A stretch of 64,000 nt of DNA. Source: Liolophura sinensis. Taxonomy: Eukaryota; Mollusca; Polyplacophora; Chitonida; Chitonidae. This document shows, piece after piece, positions 25,801 to 40,800 of this stretch. The translations under genes and the position numbers were made by a program. How positions within the stretch are numbered: the stretch's first letter is position 1; each line of letters opens with the position of its first letter. A model generated the notes under the pieces. That model had not been told where the DNA came from. It saw only the letters and a program-made list of their open reading frames with translations, and did not search any database. The stretch is from NCBI RefSeq assembly GCF_032854445.1, contig NC_088299.1, positions 8,286,324-8,350,323 of the forward strand, written 5' to 3'.

Positions 25801-28800
25801 AGACCATTAGAAGTTACAGGTTCAAACTTCTAACTTCAAACTAGAATAGGTACACGAATTCTGGTATGAATTTACAACTTACTAGCTTGTACTTGTAACT
25901 TCTAACTATAAAGGTCTCTACTTTTGGGGTACATATGTACATTGTACCATTACCAGGCAAATGACTTTCTATACCAGCTTTTATTATGTCACCTAAATTT
26001 TATTCTGTCTTTGTTACTTATACTTGCTATATGAATTCCAAAGGTTATTTGTTCGGCTAAGCGTTAAATCGATAGAACGATTCATATAAACGGGCTATTT
26101 TCAGTTCACTTGGGCTATATGCAAAATGTAATATATATATGGTAAAACACGGATTAAGATTGCACTGGAATTCAACAATTACTTAATGTTAAATTCCACT
26201 GCGACGTTTATGCAGGATCTTTTCTGGTGAATCTCTAGATCTTGCTGATCATCCAAGGATTCCATTTGTCAAATTGTTCAAAATTTCTGAGCAGTTAAGA
26301 ACACAAGATGCTGTTAGTAAAAGATTTAGAACCTTTATCGTATAACCCATTAGTCTATGTCGGGGTCGCTAATATAAACTCGCTTAAGTGGAATAGACAT
26401 TTTGACCACAAATTCCTTTCAAGCACAGGATAGCTAAATGGCAACCATTTCGAAAAGAGCTGCTCGTCGTTCCTCAAAGAAGTTATAACTGGCTCTCCAA
26501 CTTTACCACAAACAAATGTATACGTCTTGCCACTCGAACTTCCCTCCAATCCGACAAACTGTCTGGCATTGTGATCAAGAAGTCTGATATCAAGTGGAAT
26601 GTGAAAAAGTCCAGTTACTGTGCTCGGAGGGTGAGTTCTTTAGGTCATACATGCTAGCGAAGATGTGTTCCATATTGGCCTCCTCACGGTTTCACGGTCA
26701 CGTGGTTCACCAAAGTTGGATCCACTCGCGGCACCATATCGATACTACAGCAGCCCTATCATGGAGAAAACATGCCAGAATGATGAAGCAGTGTGAGGTG
26801 AGACAATGAGACAGTAATATTCGCCTCCACCATGTGTTTCATCCAAGCTCTGTCAGCTATCTGAGTTGCGAAAATGAGACAGTCACATTCGCTTCCACGA
26901 CGTGTTTCATCCAAGCTCTGTCAGCTATCTGAGTTGCGAAAATGAGACAGTCACATTCGCTTCCACGACGTGTTTCATCCAAGCTCTGTCAGCTATCTGA
27001 GTTACGACAATGAGACAGTAACGCCTCCACCACGTGTTTCATCCAGGCTGCACTGCGCCCAAGATTACATGGGCACAGTATATTCCATGAATTAATAAAT
27101 GAATGATTATGGCTTAATGTCACATCGGCAATATCGCTGCTAGAACGCGCATGGACTTGGAAGCACTGAATGGCTTTCGTCATGGTAGTTAATATATTGG
27201 TGAAGCAATGTTATAATCTGAGGTAGTATGATACGGAACGTTGGGCTGGTCTTCAATACAATTAACTCCATATTGCATGCACGATCATCAAAACAATCTG
27301 GCGCCAGTTTCACAAAGCGTCGTACGACATTTTTATCTTACATTTGTCGTACGATATTTTGTACGTCACTTTTACCGTAGCGTTGTCCTGTATGTGCGAT
27401 TATCGGATATGTACGACATCTTCGCGAAACTGGGCCCTGGTGAAAACAGTCAATAGTTTTATGTCACAAAGGTCTCGGGAACAGCGGTTGCGGCGCTCCA
27501 ACAACTGTTTCATGTTTCATGGAACAAGTAATAGCTACAATAAAAAAATTTTCCTTACATAAAAATGAGGACAGTGTTTAGAAGTACGCATAACAAGCGA
27601 GATAAACGCAATCAAAAACCGGCTCTCGGAAAGCTTTAGAAACAACCTGAAGCAAATTAGTTGTGTCAAGATATGTAAGCAAAACAGGTAACAGTGAACG
27701 CTAGTTATACCGTCCGATAGATTGAAACTTGTGGCAGTACGTGGGGCAAACAATCAGATAACAATGGGAAACCTTTCTAGCCTAAACTAATCAAGGTCCA
27801 AGATGCAAAGTCATCCCTGTCTGTGTAATGGCGAATTGTGGGCAAACTGCTCACGTAGTACTCATGTTCATGTACGTCAATTTGGTCTATACTCAAGGCG
27901 CCATTGCACTGGAACAGGCACTTCGTTGAGGCATGGTTGTCTGCTTCCGCCTCTCTCTTGCCTATTTGTATTGGGTTTTTACTTTCAAAAGATAAAGGTG
28001 AAGCCTATGAAGAAATACAGTCTGTTGTTCCATTGAGTCTCTAAAGTGACAAGTAGCAGAATTTCACCGGTTACATCTGTCTATTTGCCAATTATCACAG
28101 TGCTGTCTGCTCTAATTTTACTGTCTACGTTGTAGTCTTTTATAATGAATTTCACCGGGTTACCTGTGACCATTTACCAACTGTCACACTGTCATCGTTC
28201 GCTGCTCTAGTTTTACACTCCAAGCTGTAGACTTCTGTATTCCATGTAACAGTACAAACTTCATTTTCGGATCAACTTTCGTGGTGAAAAACAGGTTCTC
28301 ATTCTTTCACCCTGACGCCAAACAATGGTGACCTCTCATTTTACAACAGATTGGTAAAGACCTGTGTAATACTCCTAGTTTACTTGGCAAACATTCCGGC
28401 GCTACAGACGCCTCACTTCTAATAGCCACTGTCATATTGTTGTTACGCACGTGCTATACCATTCGTTTGTTTGACAAGTGCAATGCACCCTCCACAACAC
28501 AGTGTGTGTCTGTTTTGATAGCTTAGGAAAGCTGGAAGACGTGGGATGAGGGGTGCTGGGATACAGCGGGGCTGGAGTGAGGAAGGGAGTTGAGACGTCA
28601 AGAAACAGCTGGTACCCACGCTTTTATACCCTTGACTTGGCTCTCCAGATAGAATAAGAGTTTTGTTTGTCAAATTCCACTAGGTCAAAATCGCGAAGTA
28701 ATATACAGTTATATTGCCACCTGAAAAGATTTTAAATGTGAGAGGTTTGGATGGTGGACTTTCTTTATTGATTGGCTACTGCTTAATGCCTTAATCAAAA

Positions 28801-31800
28801 TTTTTCCCCTTTGGTGCAGGCAGTTCTACAGGTGAAGGGAACCGGAGTTACCTGATTGATAGCCTGATTACCTTAGCTGATTGATTTGAATTAATGAGCT
28901 TAATTATGCGTCCATCGATGTTGTAAAATAACCCACATTACCTGTAAACAAAGAGAATACGGACAGGGAAGAGCAACACAACATGAGGCAAGTCCTGTAG
29001 GGTTTGAATTTCGTTCGAACAATGTACTCATCACCATATGGCTGAAATATTGACCACGTAGCGTTTAACCACAATCTTTCAGTCGATTCCAACAAAATTT
29101 GATACAATATACGTTTTAAATGTTGTGGTCCTCGGAACAGTCATGATGGGAAGCCTGTTTCCGATGGTAGTAAGAAGTCACTTCACAAAATCTGCCAATT
29201 ATATCAGTATCAAATGTATGTTGTTGATTCAGTTAGCAACATTTTCTACGCGTGAGTAAAAAAGATATTGTTGTAAAGTAAGCCGAATGTAAATACATCG
29301 TCGAGACGACATTAAAAAAAAGAAAGTACATAATCAACGCCTCGTATCGCTCGAATTGTATGTGATATCGTAAATGTGCTTTTGTGATTAATCTTCTACA
29401 CACTATCCATGCATGAATTTAGCCTTTAGTGTAACCATACTCCATGCTGCCGACTAGAAATACACACGTTCTAAATACCGTACTGTTCAATATGTGGAAA
29501 ACAAATACGCCCGTGAGAAAATCAGCATGTATTTTATGGTAATAGAAAAGTATTTGGGCAGCAATCTGTATTCAATGTTGGCTGGCTACAGATGAAAAGT
29601 GGCGATACAAAACACTCGTTGATGCTCCCCAGGGATTTAACCACTGCCAGCTAAACATAGTAACAATGGAGCGTTATTAGGTGTTCCCTAAACTCTGGGT
29701 GAAATTTTTTTTCATGAAGTTGACCCTCAGGCCTTGTGACAAGTAAACCCATTTGCATGTTGCATGGATCTGGGACGTACCGAGTTTCTTGGGTAAACCT
29801 GATTTTGCACGAGACGCCAAGACCCTGTGACTACTTAATACAAAAAAAATATTCAGTCTCCATTATCAACTTGTGTAAGTACCGAGTCATCACCACGCTA
29901 TATGCTTGGTTTGTAAAGTGTTACTACAACGAATCCTCAACACTCCCAGTTTGCCTAATTTGTATTCATCAAGAGCAAGTCCAGTTTGTGTTCATGAAGA
30001 CTCCACGTCCAGTACCTATTCATGAAGATATCCAGTTGGTATTCATCAAGACTCTGTATGTGCTGTTTGTAAATAGCAATTAAAATGAATTTATGCTTAA
30101 CTGGTAAATAGTCGTCCAGATTCTCTATGCCCAGTTCGTATTCATCAAGACAGTATGCCCAGTTTTAATCAACACTCCATGCCCGGTTTGTAAATAGTCA
30201 CAAAAAATTTATTCCCGGTTTGCAAATGACCTTCAACACTGTGACCAGTTTTCAAAGTTTTGTTAGAAATAATCCAATTATTCAGACTATATGCGCTCAG
30301 TTGGTAACTTCTATGTGAATGTGACGTGTCTTGCGATATCAATACCCTGTCAATTAGCATGTACATTAATTCCAAGCCAATGTTTAAAGGAAACAGATTA
30401 AAATATAAACATGCAGAAAGTTACGATCAGGCCTAATGTATTCATATACAAGAGCCGCCGTGCTGTTACCAGGGTAAGCCCAAACAGACTATCAGTTTTA
30501 TCTTTTTTTCTTTTATATAATTCAAAAGGTTATCTTTTATTTGTCAATTAAAATTTTTAAAAAAAGGCTTTAAAATCCTAACTCATAAATTCATCATGAA
30601 GATAAAACATATAAACAAAACACGGCTCTGACAACATGTTTCTTTTGTTCAGCACAAAGCCATCATTAGCAATACATGTAAATGAGTGATGCTAAGTGAC
30701 CAATGAAGTGTTGGAAGTTGTCACTGATTGATTGATATCCCACCATATGATATTGTCTATTGGCGTGAACTGACTTTCAACTATAAAACAATGAAGAAAC
30801 CACGTGAATTGAACAAAAGCATTTCGATTTTGAGAAGATTTTATACAGGTAAGATTTCCGAGATTAAAACTGCTCAACAAAAATCTAAACATTAGAAAAT
30901 GGGCGATTTCTGTCAGTGCATCTAGGTCGTCTGCTTATTAAATATGGTCGGAGGCTGCAGAATCGCTGTCACCCAGACAATGGCTGTGCGCGCAGCGTGT
31001 TGAATATGATAACAACGTTGTATATGTAAACAGTTGCGATCAAAGAACAACTGATATGTACATTTTCATTAAAGATCACTCACAAACTCTACACGTATAT
31101 ATGATACACGATTTGGATTTCTTACGTCTTTCTGGCATCAATGGAAAATGTTGACTGCCTCTCTTTACATGACTTTAGGTACTGTCCTAGATTTTCAATG
31201 TTTTGTGTTCGACAGTGTTTTGGAAATTGATCATGCTATAATTGGGATGGACTGCCCAATATAGTTGACGATTGGAATACGAATGTCTGTAAGAGATTCA
31301 GGATACTATGATCCGTTAAAGGTGGCAATTCATCAACAGATATCTTGAAATGCATGTAAAAAGCCGTGTTTGTGTATTATCAACTTTCACGCAGGAATTT
31401 CATTCCAATCTAGCAAACCTATTGTAACCAAACACCTAACCCAAAATCGACTTCCACCCTCAATGCACTTTTTTCAGGTAATTCAGCGTTTTAATTGGGT
31501 GCCGCTGAGTTTATCTGTGAGTGATGGGCGATAAACAGATATAAATACGCCAGGCGGATTGTTAAACAGTGACTCGGTACGGAAAATAACACATCGGATT
31601 CTTACACAGACCCGACAAATAACAGATTCCATTTGCTATACCGTAATGTCTCTAATTTTCACCAATTCATAAAATAAATAGTAAATGAATGTAGAATCTC
31701 CCAAATTCACCGTGAATTTATGAGTTAAGATTTTGAAAGCCTTTTTTATTAATTTTAATCGAGCCATAAAAGATAACGTCTTGAATTATATATAGATAAA

Positions 31801-34800
31801 AATTGATTGTATGTTTAGGGTTTAACCTCATAACAGCACGACGTCTCCTGTATGTGAATACGTCATATTTATACCGCTGCCTCACTGGAATGCCATGCCG
31901 AACATGGTGCCACACCCAGTCAGTGTACTCATATTACAATTTAAATAAGATACTTACAAGGGAGTGAGGAACAGAAGAATTACTTTCTGAACGGTACTTT
32001 TTAACAGTTGTCAATGTACTCTGTGGAAAAAAGTTCAAGAAGTTAATACTGTACAGGAATAGAAAAAATGTCCAGTTTAACATCATCATTCTCCTTCGAC
32101 AAAACATTGGCCCAAGATGTCTCATGACAACAGCGAGTCCAGGAATAGTGGAGCGCGCTTGGGGTTTAACGTCCAGAAATAGTGGAAACATGCCAATAAT
32201 TGGCTTCCACAGACGTGTGTATGTACATTCAGATCTAGTGTGACAATGTAAATATATATCGCTATCTTAAGCTAACAAAGTTATATTTCAAAATCCAACC
32301 ACAGCTATGAGTTTCACGATGAACGCGCATACGCAGAAACAGTCTAACAAGATGCAGCTGTGAGAGACTAGATTCGATGTCATGGATTTCCCCGACACAC
32401 TGTGCAAGACACTCTCCTGACATCATCCTGAAGCTGACCTTTCCAAAATGGCGGAAAATTCCAGGAACCGTTACTGTTCTGCGGTAATGGATAAATAAGG
32501 GAGATAATTAAAAGCTGGGTGATAAATCTGAACGGATGATAGCCCTCTGATGGATATCACATGTTGACTTTGCTTCGTTCCAAAAAGGCGTTTGGATCGT
32601 CATGGCGTATTAATCCCGATGTACTCCATGTGGACTTTGCGTTGAGCGCTACCAGACTAAGACTTGGCTGCCAAATGCCAATTTAAAATTAAAGCACGCT
32701 TTAAAAAGTATTACTGCGCGTATAAAATTCTCCGGTGAAGCTTTGGAAGACGCCTACGGTGAGAGTGGTAAGATAATGATCTGCACCTTTAGGTGATCTA
32801 ATTTGTTAATAGGTTAATGTTAGATTTATTGGCTGACTTATGCGGGGGCAGATGCCTATACCTAGTCTGTTTTTTGAACACTGTGGCTTAACTAACCTTA
32901 GGTAACATGTGAGAACTTTAGATACGTGTATGCTAAGTAGGTTATACGCCTACATGTGCACATGTTATCACTCATAAACAGGATCACATGTTATCATCAA
33001 AACGCCAAACTGACGTCCAAAATTACGACCAAACCACCACATACCATCAGAGGCTACATCTATTTATATATTTAATTTTATTCTAAAATATGTGCAAAAT
33101 GTACCCAAATGACATTTTAATTTATTCAAGATGTGCCTTCCGTCCAAATAAACTGTATATACAGACACAGGATGTTTTGTTTGCAGATTCAGTCATTGTT
33201 TCTTAATAATAATAAGTTTCCATTCACTTGTCCCAGATTTGTCCATGGAGTCATTCTGACTGATAACTAGCGAATCTCGAGTATACCTAGCAGCATTCGT
33301 CAGTTGTAGACGGTGCATCCACTGTGAGAAGTATGAAAATGGTTCCGAAAACTGTACCCTGAGTATCACGGAAAGGAGTCCGAAAATTGAAGTTCTGGAT
33401 AGTTGGGCATGAAGACAAAAAACACTTTGAAGAGTATGGTGGGTCCAAAAATTGCATTATATTTATTTGATTTATTTGATTGGTGTTTTACGCCATACTC
33501 AAGAATATTTCACTTCGGCCAGTATTATGGTGGGAGGAAACCGGGCAGAGCCCGGGGGAAACCCACGACCATCCGCAGGTTGCTGGTAGACCTTCCCACA
33601 TACGGTCGGAGAGGAAGCCAGCAGGAGCCAGAAGTGCGGTAGAAAAGTGCAGTTCGGTGGACAGCAATAAAGGTGAAAATTTAAAAAAAAAGAGGAAAGA
33701 AATGTCAAAAAGAATGTCAATATTATAGACGTCATGTGAAATCGAACTCTAGCAGACTTAGTGAACGATGTCTACACATGCACTGAATTAAATCAATATG
33801 ATTGAGTAAGTATGTTTGTCTCTTCATACAATAGATAAGGTAACTTTGTTCTTTTTAAATGAAGTTGAAATCCTCCCATAGAAACTACAGTCTCCTTTAA
33901 CTCACCACCCAGGCAGACGGATTAAAAGACACGCAACAGAGAATCTGGAGCGAGCCAGGCCAGCAGACGTAGATAAGTGCTATCTCATGCTCAAGTGTTA
34001 TTTACAGAACTGAAATATGCAACTTGAGGATGACACCATCATCCACCCAAAATCCAGACAGATTTTGTCGGTGCCAGGTATGTAGCGAAGGAAATGATAG
34101 CATGGACCGGAAGCCGTAGATCAGACGCACGACTGACATCCCCAAGAAGTCATGAGATAATATCCCGTCATGAGATAATATCCCGTCATACATGAGTCAA
34201 ACAGCACACCACATTGAATCGTTCGGTGCTAACTTGTTAGTAGGCAACAAAAAAGAAGCCTTGTTTATTGTCAAGAAAGAATTCATGATGGATTGTAATT
34301 AACGTTTTGGATTTCTTTGATCGTGGCATTCTTTTATGGCTTCAGGCGTACCAAAAAATTCCATAAGTTTATTCTTTCGTCAGGTATCTCCTCTTAGTGA
34401 AGTTTGGTTGCAAATTAGGTTGACGCGGAAGAAATTAACAAAGAACAAGATAAAATGATCGATATGCGGCCATAAGCTCCCACGCAGGCGCATCCCAATT
34501 GCCACCCGCGCAAGATCAAGCTTAAAAAGAACAGCATCGACCAACAACAACGCCGTGCTCCAATATAGCTGCTTGACTCAGCGATGTATAATGTATAGAA
34601 ATGTATAATTAGCAAATACATCTTAGGCACTGAAAGTGTGCTATCCGAGGAGCCATTTGGGATTACCTTGTCGACTCGGAGCAATAATGAGAGATGGAAC
34701 TACACCGTCTTGCGGATTAGCAATGCGGCCAAAGTGAGTGATGAGACTTCATTAACAGTCTGTTCTGGTTTGTTTTTCACGCATGCGCTGTGACAGGTAA

Positions 34801-37800
34801 TTAATCTGGCGTTTAAGAAGAAGTCTGCCAGAGCTGCTTAACAATGAGTGACGGTTGCAAGGTAAGTTCGGTTGGAAATTAATTCATGGAGGACAAGCCC
34901 GGCGTGGTGCTCTTTTCGGAAAGCAACGAGACAACTTTTGGAATGCAACACTGGCCTTTGAGCAGCTGGCTGAAGCTGGGGATAGCCCCACTTCAGATAG
35001 CGGGCCCTAATTAAAGCCGACTTGTGTTTATCCTCGACAGCAAACAGCGGAGCCAGTTAGCTTGCAAACCCATCTATTAGCTGCGTTTATGGGAGTGATC
35101 GAGACCCAGCGTAACGAGCACACACCTACCCGCCGCTGATAAGCTCATAAAAAGGTGAAGCCTTAGCGATGTCTCAAGAAACTCAGGGCTAATGTAATAA
35201 AACTTCAGCATCGTCCGGTTCAAAGATTCCATACGAGTTTGAGAGACGCCTTTTTAAAATATAAACCAGCCTCGACTGCTGGCGACGCATGTAATGGCGT
35301 CCAAAAATTTGTCTACACCTTGCAATTTTTTTGCACAGAAGGTATATTTCCGTGCACTTGTTTTCTTTGAGAACGCTTACAACCAAATCTTCTAAATTTT
35401 TCAAACCGAAAACAACAGAAAAAGTTGCTTTGTTTGAAATAAACCTTCTGTACACACAGTCAATTTAGATTTCAAACCCGACTAGTTCACGTTTGTCTTC
35501 ATTGATGCGAACGTTAGTTCGATGTCCTGGTGTCATACTTATCAAAGATCTTAAGACCTAAGTCAAAAATTCAATCACAGATGCAGTTAAAATGTTTTGC
35601 TCTAGAAAGTTCAAGATTTGCTTACTGATTCTTTACTGCAAAATAATGTACTAAGCACAATTTGAGTTCTTTCCTGTTCTGGCTTTCTAAGGACTTGTAA
35701 TTTATGGCTTAAGTCTTAAGTTGCTTGGCAAATGCGGGCCCTGGTAACTATCGTCCGGGGTGTCTCCTGAAACCTTGATTCTGGCTATCTCTAATTCGTG
35801 TGTATGACGTCACCCCACTCCGTCCGTCTTTTCACTTTGTTCCCAGAAGATTGCAGACAGGAATGACGGCAGAGTTCCATCTATACGGTACAGTGCAATA
35901 GTGCAATATGGTAGTCAATGGTCACTCTGCAATTATTGACCTGGAAGGCTTATATACGTTTGATTATTGGTATACGATTCTTTGGTACGACCCCTAGATT
36001 GCAAATTATTCACCACCAAATTTTGCTTTGGGTGAATCTAAAATTACATGCGTATCTGTGAATATTGATAACCTGGTTTTGTACACACTTTTACCAGAGA
36101 CACATTCGCTCCACACAAATACCGGCTTCAAGGTCGATTTTTTTCCCCCACGGTATCAATTTACCTTTCATTGATGGAAGATCTCTAAAGCCGTCAAAAC
36201 AAACGAAACCAGTGTTACTTAATGACTAAGCAAGAGCTTGCTTAACAGCAAACATGAATGTAAAAAGTAACGTGTGAGGAGAGCTTTCAAAACGCTGCCA
36301 GGTGTTACGAAAGAGCAAGACTTGACCTTGAGGCAGTTACGGCACTAATAGGCTGTCACAAAATACGAAATGAGACAGACTGTGTGCATGTCTGCATTTA
36401 AAAAACGAAACGAGTACTAAGGGGTTCAGACAAGGCCTTCAGAGCTGCCTTGGAATATGATTGTCAATTAACGGTACTGGGATAAAGCAGCGAGATGTTT
36501 TATACACAACATGCCTCATTTGTCATGTAACCAAACACAGCTCCTCTACATTGGCTTCTCTATTGACGGGCTAACTATAGTTCTTTTATATCGGCAGTAA
36601 ATGGCGCTAATTTGTTGTGTGCTTCACATACAATTATTTATTTATTTGATTGAAATTTTACACTGTACTCAAGAACATTTCACTTATAAACGACAGCGGT
36701 TAGCTTTACGGTGGGAGGAAACGGGGAATTTGCCCAGTGGAAACTTACGACCTGTTTCACGCAAAATGCTTACTTAATACCACAACTTTCCCACATCGTG
36801 TTTGGTTTCTCCCTCATATTTAAATACATATGCTATAATGATACACCAGTATGTGAATGGCGATGAGGTTTTAATGTACCTTGTATGTCAACATCAAAGA
36901 ACACGTTGATGTGTAATGCAGAAATAACCGAAACACTCCTTCATACTATTTTCTTCAATTGAATTAAAATTCGCGTCCTGAGTTTACTTACGCACGTATT
37001 TTAGACTGTACTATTTTTGTACAGAGTGAGAAGAATTTTCCTACAGCATAACTCGCTTTATGTTCAATAGCTAATAAGAAATTCCAAAGAATATGCATGT
37101 ACATGATGGAAACAAGATCAGCTTTGGCCATGACTCTTTGTGACGCCTATAAGCACGTTGCAGCAACCTTGCCTGTGGCAATATTCACCGTAATATCACA
37201 GAATGTGGTAAAAACAAATGAAATGCGTAATAGGCACATATATATTCGAAATATTGCCCATACCGTAGCTTTATTACAAAGCTATAAATCCTTGACGTCT
37301 CATGCCTGCGCTTATATACAACCATATGGTTTGACTGATACCGTGTCAGTGTGTGCTCTACATCTAAAAAAAGTGAACCCAAAACGCGAACAAAAAGAAG
37401 TGAGGATCTTGCGTGCTGCTTGAATGGATGCAAAAAGAGATAAACATATAATGTACGCACCCAAATGGCAAGTATCCATGATAGTTAAACGCCGTTACGA
37501 GTATCTGTGCCCGTCTGAGTGGAGTTTAATGAGCGCAATTAACGAGTTCATGTTGACCTCTTACACTGACATCGCGGTGCTCAACTCCTGACAAATTACC
37601 CACTTCTCAATGAGTGTCGATGCAGACAAATCACCATAGCCTGATTAACACATTGCGGTATATACTGAGTACTAACCAACATCTTGTTTTTGTGAGGGCT
37701 ATACCTCACTAATACAAACGAGGCTGAAACAAGCAAGAATTTGGAATCTTTCATCAAGCTTTCCAGAAAAAAGAACTCATTCACCGAATTTCAATTTGAA

Positions 37801-40800
37801 TATTCATATAAACTTCCTAGGGAGAAAAGATGAATTCTTCATAGAAGTAAAAATCGCTCAAAAGTCCTTTGAAAAGCAAAATAGGTGAGAAATGCAATTT
37901 GCCGTTTTGCCACTTTCTGGGTCATCTACAGTCAGGCACGTTTAAATGAATCGCGACAGCAAAATGTAAAGCACCATCTAGTAGTTTTTTAGCCATTGTT
38001 GAGCATGCAAGGTAAGAGCTAGCTATTCTGTTCTGTAATAGGAATCGAACCGGATGTTGGAGGAAATTAGAGACAAGGTTAGCCACTTGGAATCACAAGG
38101 CCTCAACCTTTTGACTGACGTAAAGCCGCAGTGCACAATGACCCAGGAGCCTCTTACCAATGCGATTACTGTGAGTTCAAGTCCAGATCATGCTGGGCTT
38201 CCTCTCTGGCAGTACATTTGAAGGTTTTTGACGTGGGTTTCCTCCAATCATAATGTTGGCTGCCGTCGTATATAAGTGAAATATACTTGAGTACGGCGTT
38301 AAAGGCCAGACAAATAAATAAATAGATAAGTAGTAAAGCCACTTTCGTGCCATTATGTCGTAGAGTTGAACAGGTCAGTTAACGGCCTGTGTGAAGCTAA
38401 ACACACCAGATGAGTTGTTCTAAAACCGAATCAATTACACGAATGAGGTGAAATAGTTCAGTGTAAACCATACCTGCTGCAAAGCTCGTCTTTTCTAAGA
38501 GCCATGTCTCAGAGCGGTTTACCACTTAATAAGGCTTTGTCTCTGCATTGTCACAGACTGTGCATTGTTTTGGGGATAATATATATTGATCTGAAATGGT
38601 CGTTTAATAATGTCGTAAGAACCATGGTGTTAACAATGATAAATTATAACAACAGAGAAATGTGTGAAATAAAAAAAACAAATTAGAAAGGGTTGGGATT
38701 GAACCCAAAACCACTTATACGACAATGGCATGCCCGAACCCGGGGGAACCGAAAGCCATCTTCAGGTTTCCTGGCAGACCTGTGGAATAAATGAACAATG
38801 TTGAGCACGGCAATAAACATCAGTGAAATAAATAAATACTATACGTCCATCGGACTATTCGCAGAAAAGGCCTTAAGGTACGCGTTGTATTGCTGAGGTA
38901 ATGAATATACAGTTACTGGAATTGTTCCCTTCTAGCGAGCTGACCAGGACACACACTGGCAGTAGACGGGTCCATGCCTCGGGACAAAAAGAGTGTAGAT
39001 GATAAGGAAAATCTATAGGTCGGTTTTCGGCTTATTCATCTTAATCATCTAATCTCTTCTGCTTGTCAGAGATAAAACTACATCCGTGATTACCAAACAA
39101 TAAATGTCTCTCAGGAATGCTACAGCCTAGCGCTGGAATAATAATTACAATCTCGGTCAGGAATTATTTAGACGTTCTCTGTTAAGTACAACCCACAATC
39201 TGTGCGACGTGTTCAGGTCATATATTCACAGCCATTTCAGGTAGGCCTATAAGATTCCAAACACTTAAAATCCAGTAGTGTCCGCACTACATATATTACA
39301 GGCCCACAGCTGTTGCCTTTCTCGTGCAGACCCCGCACTCATGTTTTAAGGTTCATAAAGGTTATTTTTGACAAGGTTATTTTTGACAAAGCCTATGAAA
39401 GAATCCTTTTTATAACAAAGGTCATCAGGGGAAGTAATGAAATAAGATTACCAAACAATCAGTGTTGTTGTTGCCCTGATTTAAATGTACATTCGTATTC
39501 ACTGTCAAGTAGGCGAAAAATTCCACCAAATGTTATTTGTATATGGGCAGGTATAGCCTTTTAAAATATGAATAGGACTCCTGAACATAAAAGCTCACAT
39601 GCCATAATATTTTCAACTATAGTTATTTTATGCCAAAAAAAAAAAACAACAAAAGTTGAGAAGATTTATAGTTCAATGCTCACATAAATAAAATTATTTC
39701 ATTCCATCGAATCACCCAGAAACCGCCGGCAATAATGGTATGATCCAGTTCCTTATCTGCTCAAGCTATTACGGTGCACTTTTTATTACATAGCAATATA
39801 AAACTCGTTTCAGGGAAAATTCCTCTAGTCCGTCAATCCTCACAGGACAATCTCACGGTATTTCAGGCACCGTGAAAAATGTAACATGACCTTGTGAATT
39901 AATGCAATTCTAGAAATAAATCAGCCGATTCGGATAGCATCTGCAACGCCACTCACACAGCTAGTGAAAAAGCTGTTTTTTGCCACGGTTTGCTCGTTGA
40001 ACAATATCACTGTCATCAGACGTCCAGATATGAGATAATACTCATTCCTCTCGCTCCATGCAGTAATCTTGCTGTACCGACTCTTAAGGATACACATATA
40101 TGTACGCATGATATGAAATTACAAACATTTTAAATTGGTCGTGAAATACGAAAGGTTTATGGACATATGAATATATTTGACATGAATTAAACGTCCTGCT
40201 ACTCGGCAGAGGCGCCATTTTCCAGAATCTATTCCGGAAGTTTAGTCTTCAGTGTGTATATACAAGTTACATGTCGGTTTTGCTTCCTGAACATGAGATC
40301 TTTAGGTATAATTTGGGCTAAAAGCTGTGAAATCATTTGTTCATTACTGTCGCTTTTCCCTCATGGTTTTTTTTTGTGAAAAACTGGTTATATTTACACA
40401 TATATAATCAGTCCTCTTGCACAATACCACTAGTCAGTCCAGTTTTGACCAGCGTATATTGTTCTTGACAAAATGGCTCCAGAGATTTTGCTACTTAGTA
40501 AAGGTGGATGCTCAATTAAATAGTGTAATTTATGCAAACACTCACTATTGAAGAAAATATACCTGTTTGAAATCCACAATCATATAACAAACCGGAAGAA
40601 ACATACATCGGGGTAAGGGCGGAACCAGAATTTCACATAATTTAGACAAAAACAACATGCATGTATGGGTGATGAAACATCGTATTTAACAGCGAAATGG
40701 TTAAATTATTCTTTGGTCTGTTCTTGTCAAACTGGCTCCAGAGATTTTGCGGCTCAGTGAAGGTAGGGTGACGAAACAGCGAACTAAACTTAGGCCTATC

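Noticed and set aside
31934-32191. 85-residue minus-strand frame
   Set aside because: No domain; its only interest is the 63-bp cassette inside it, reported separately.
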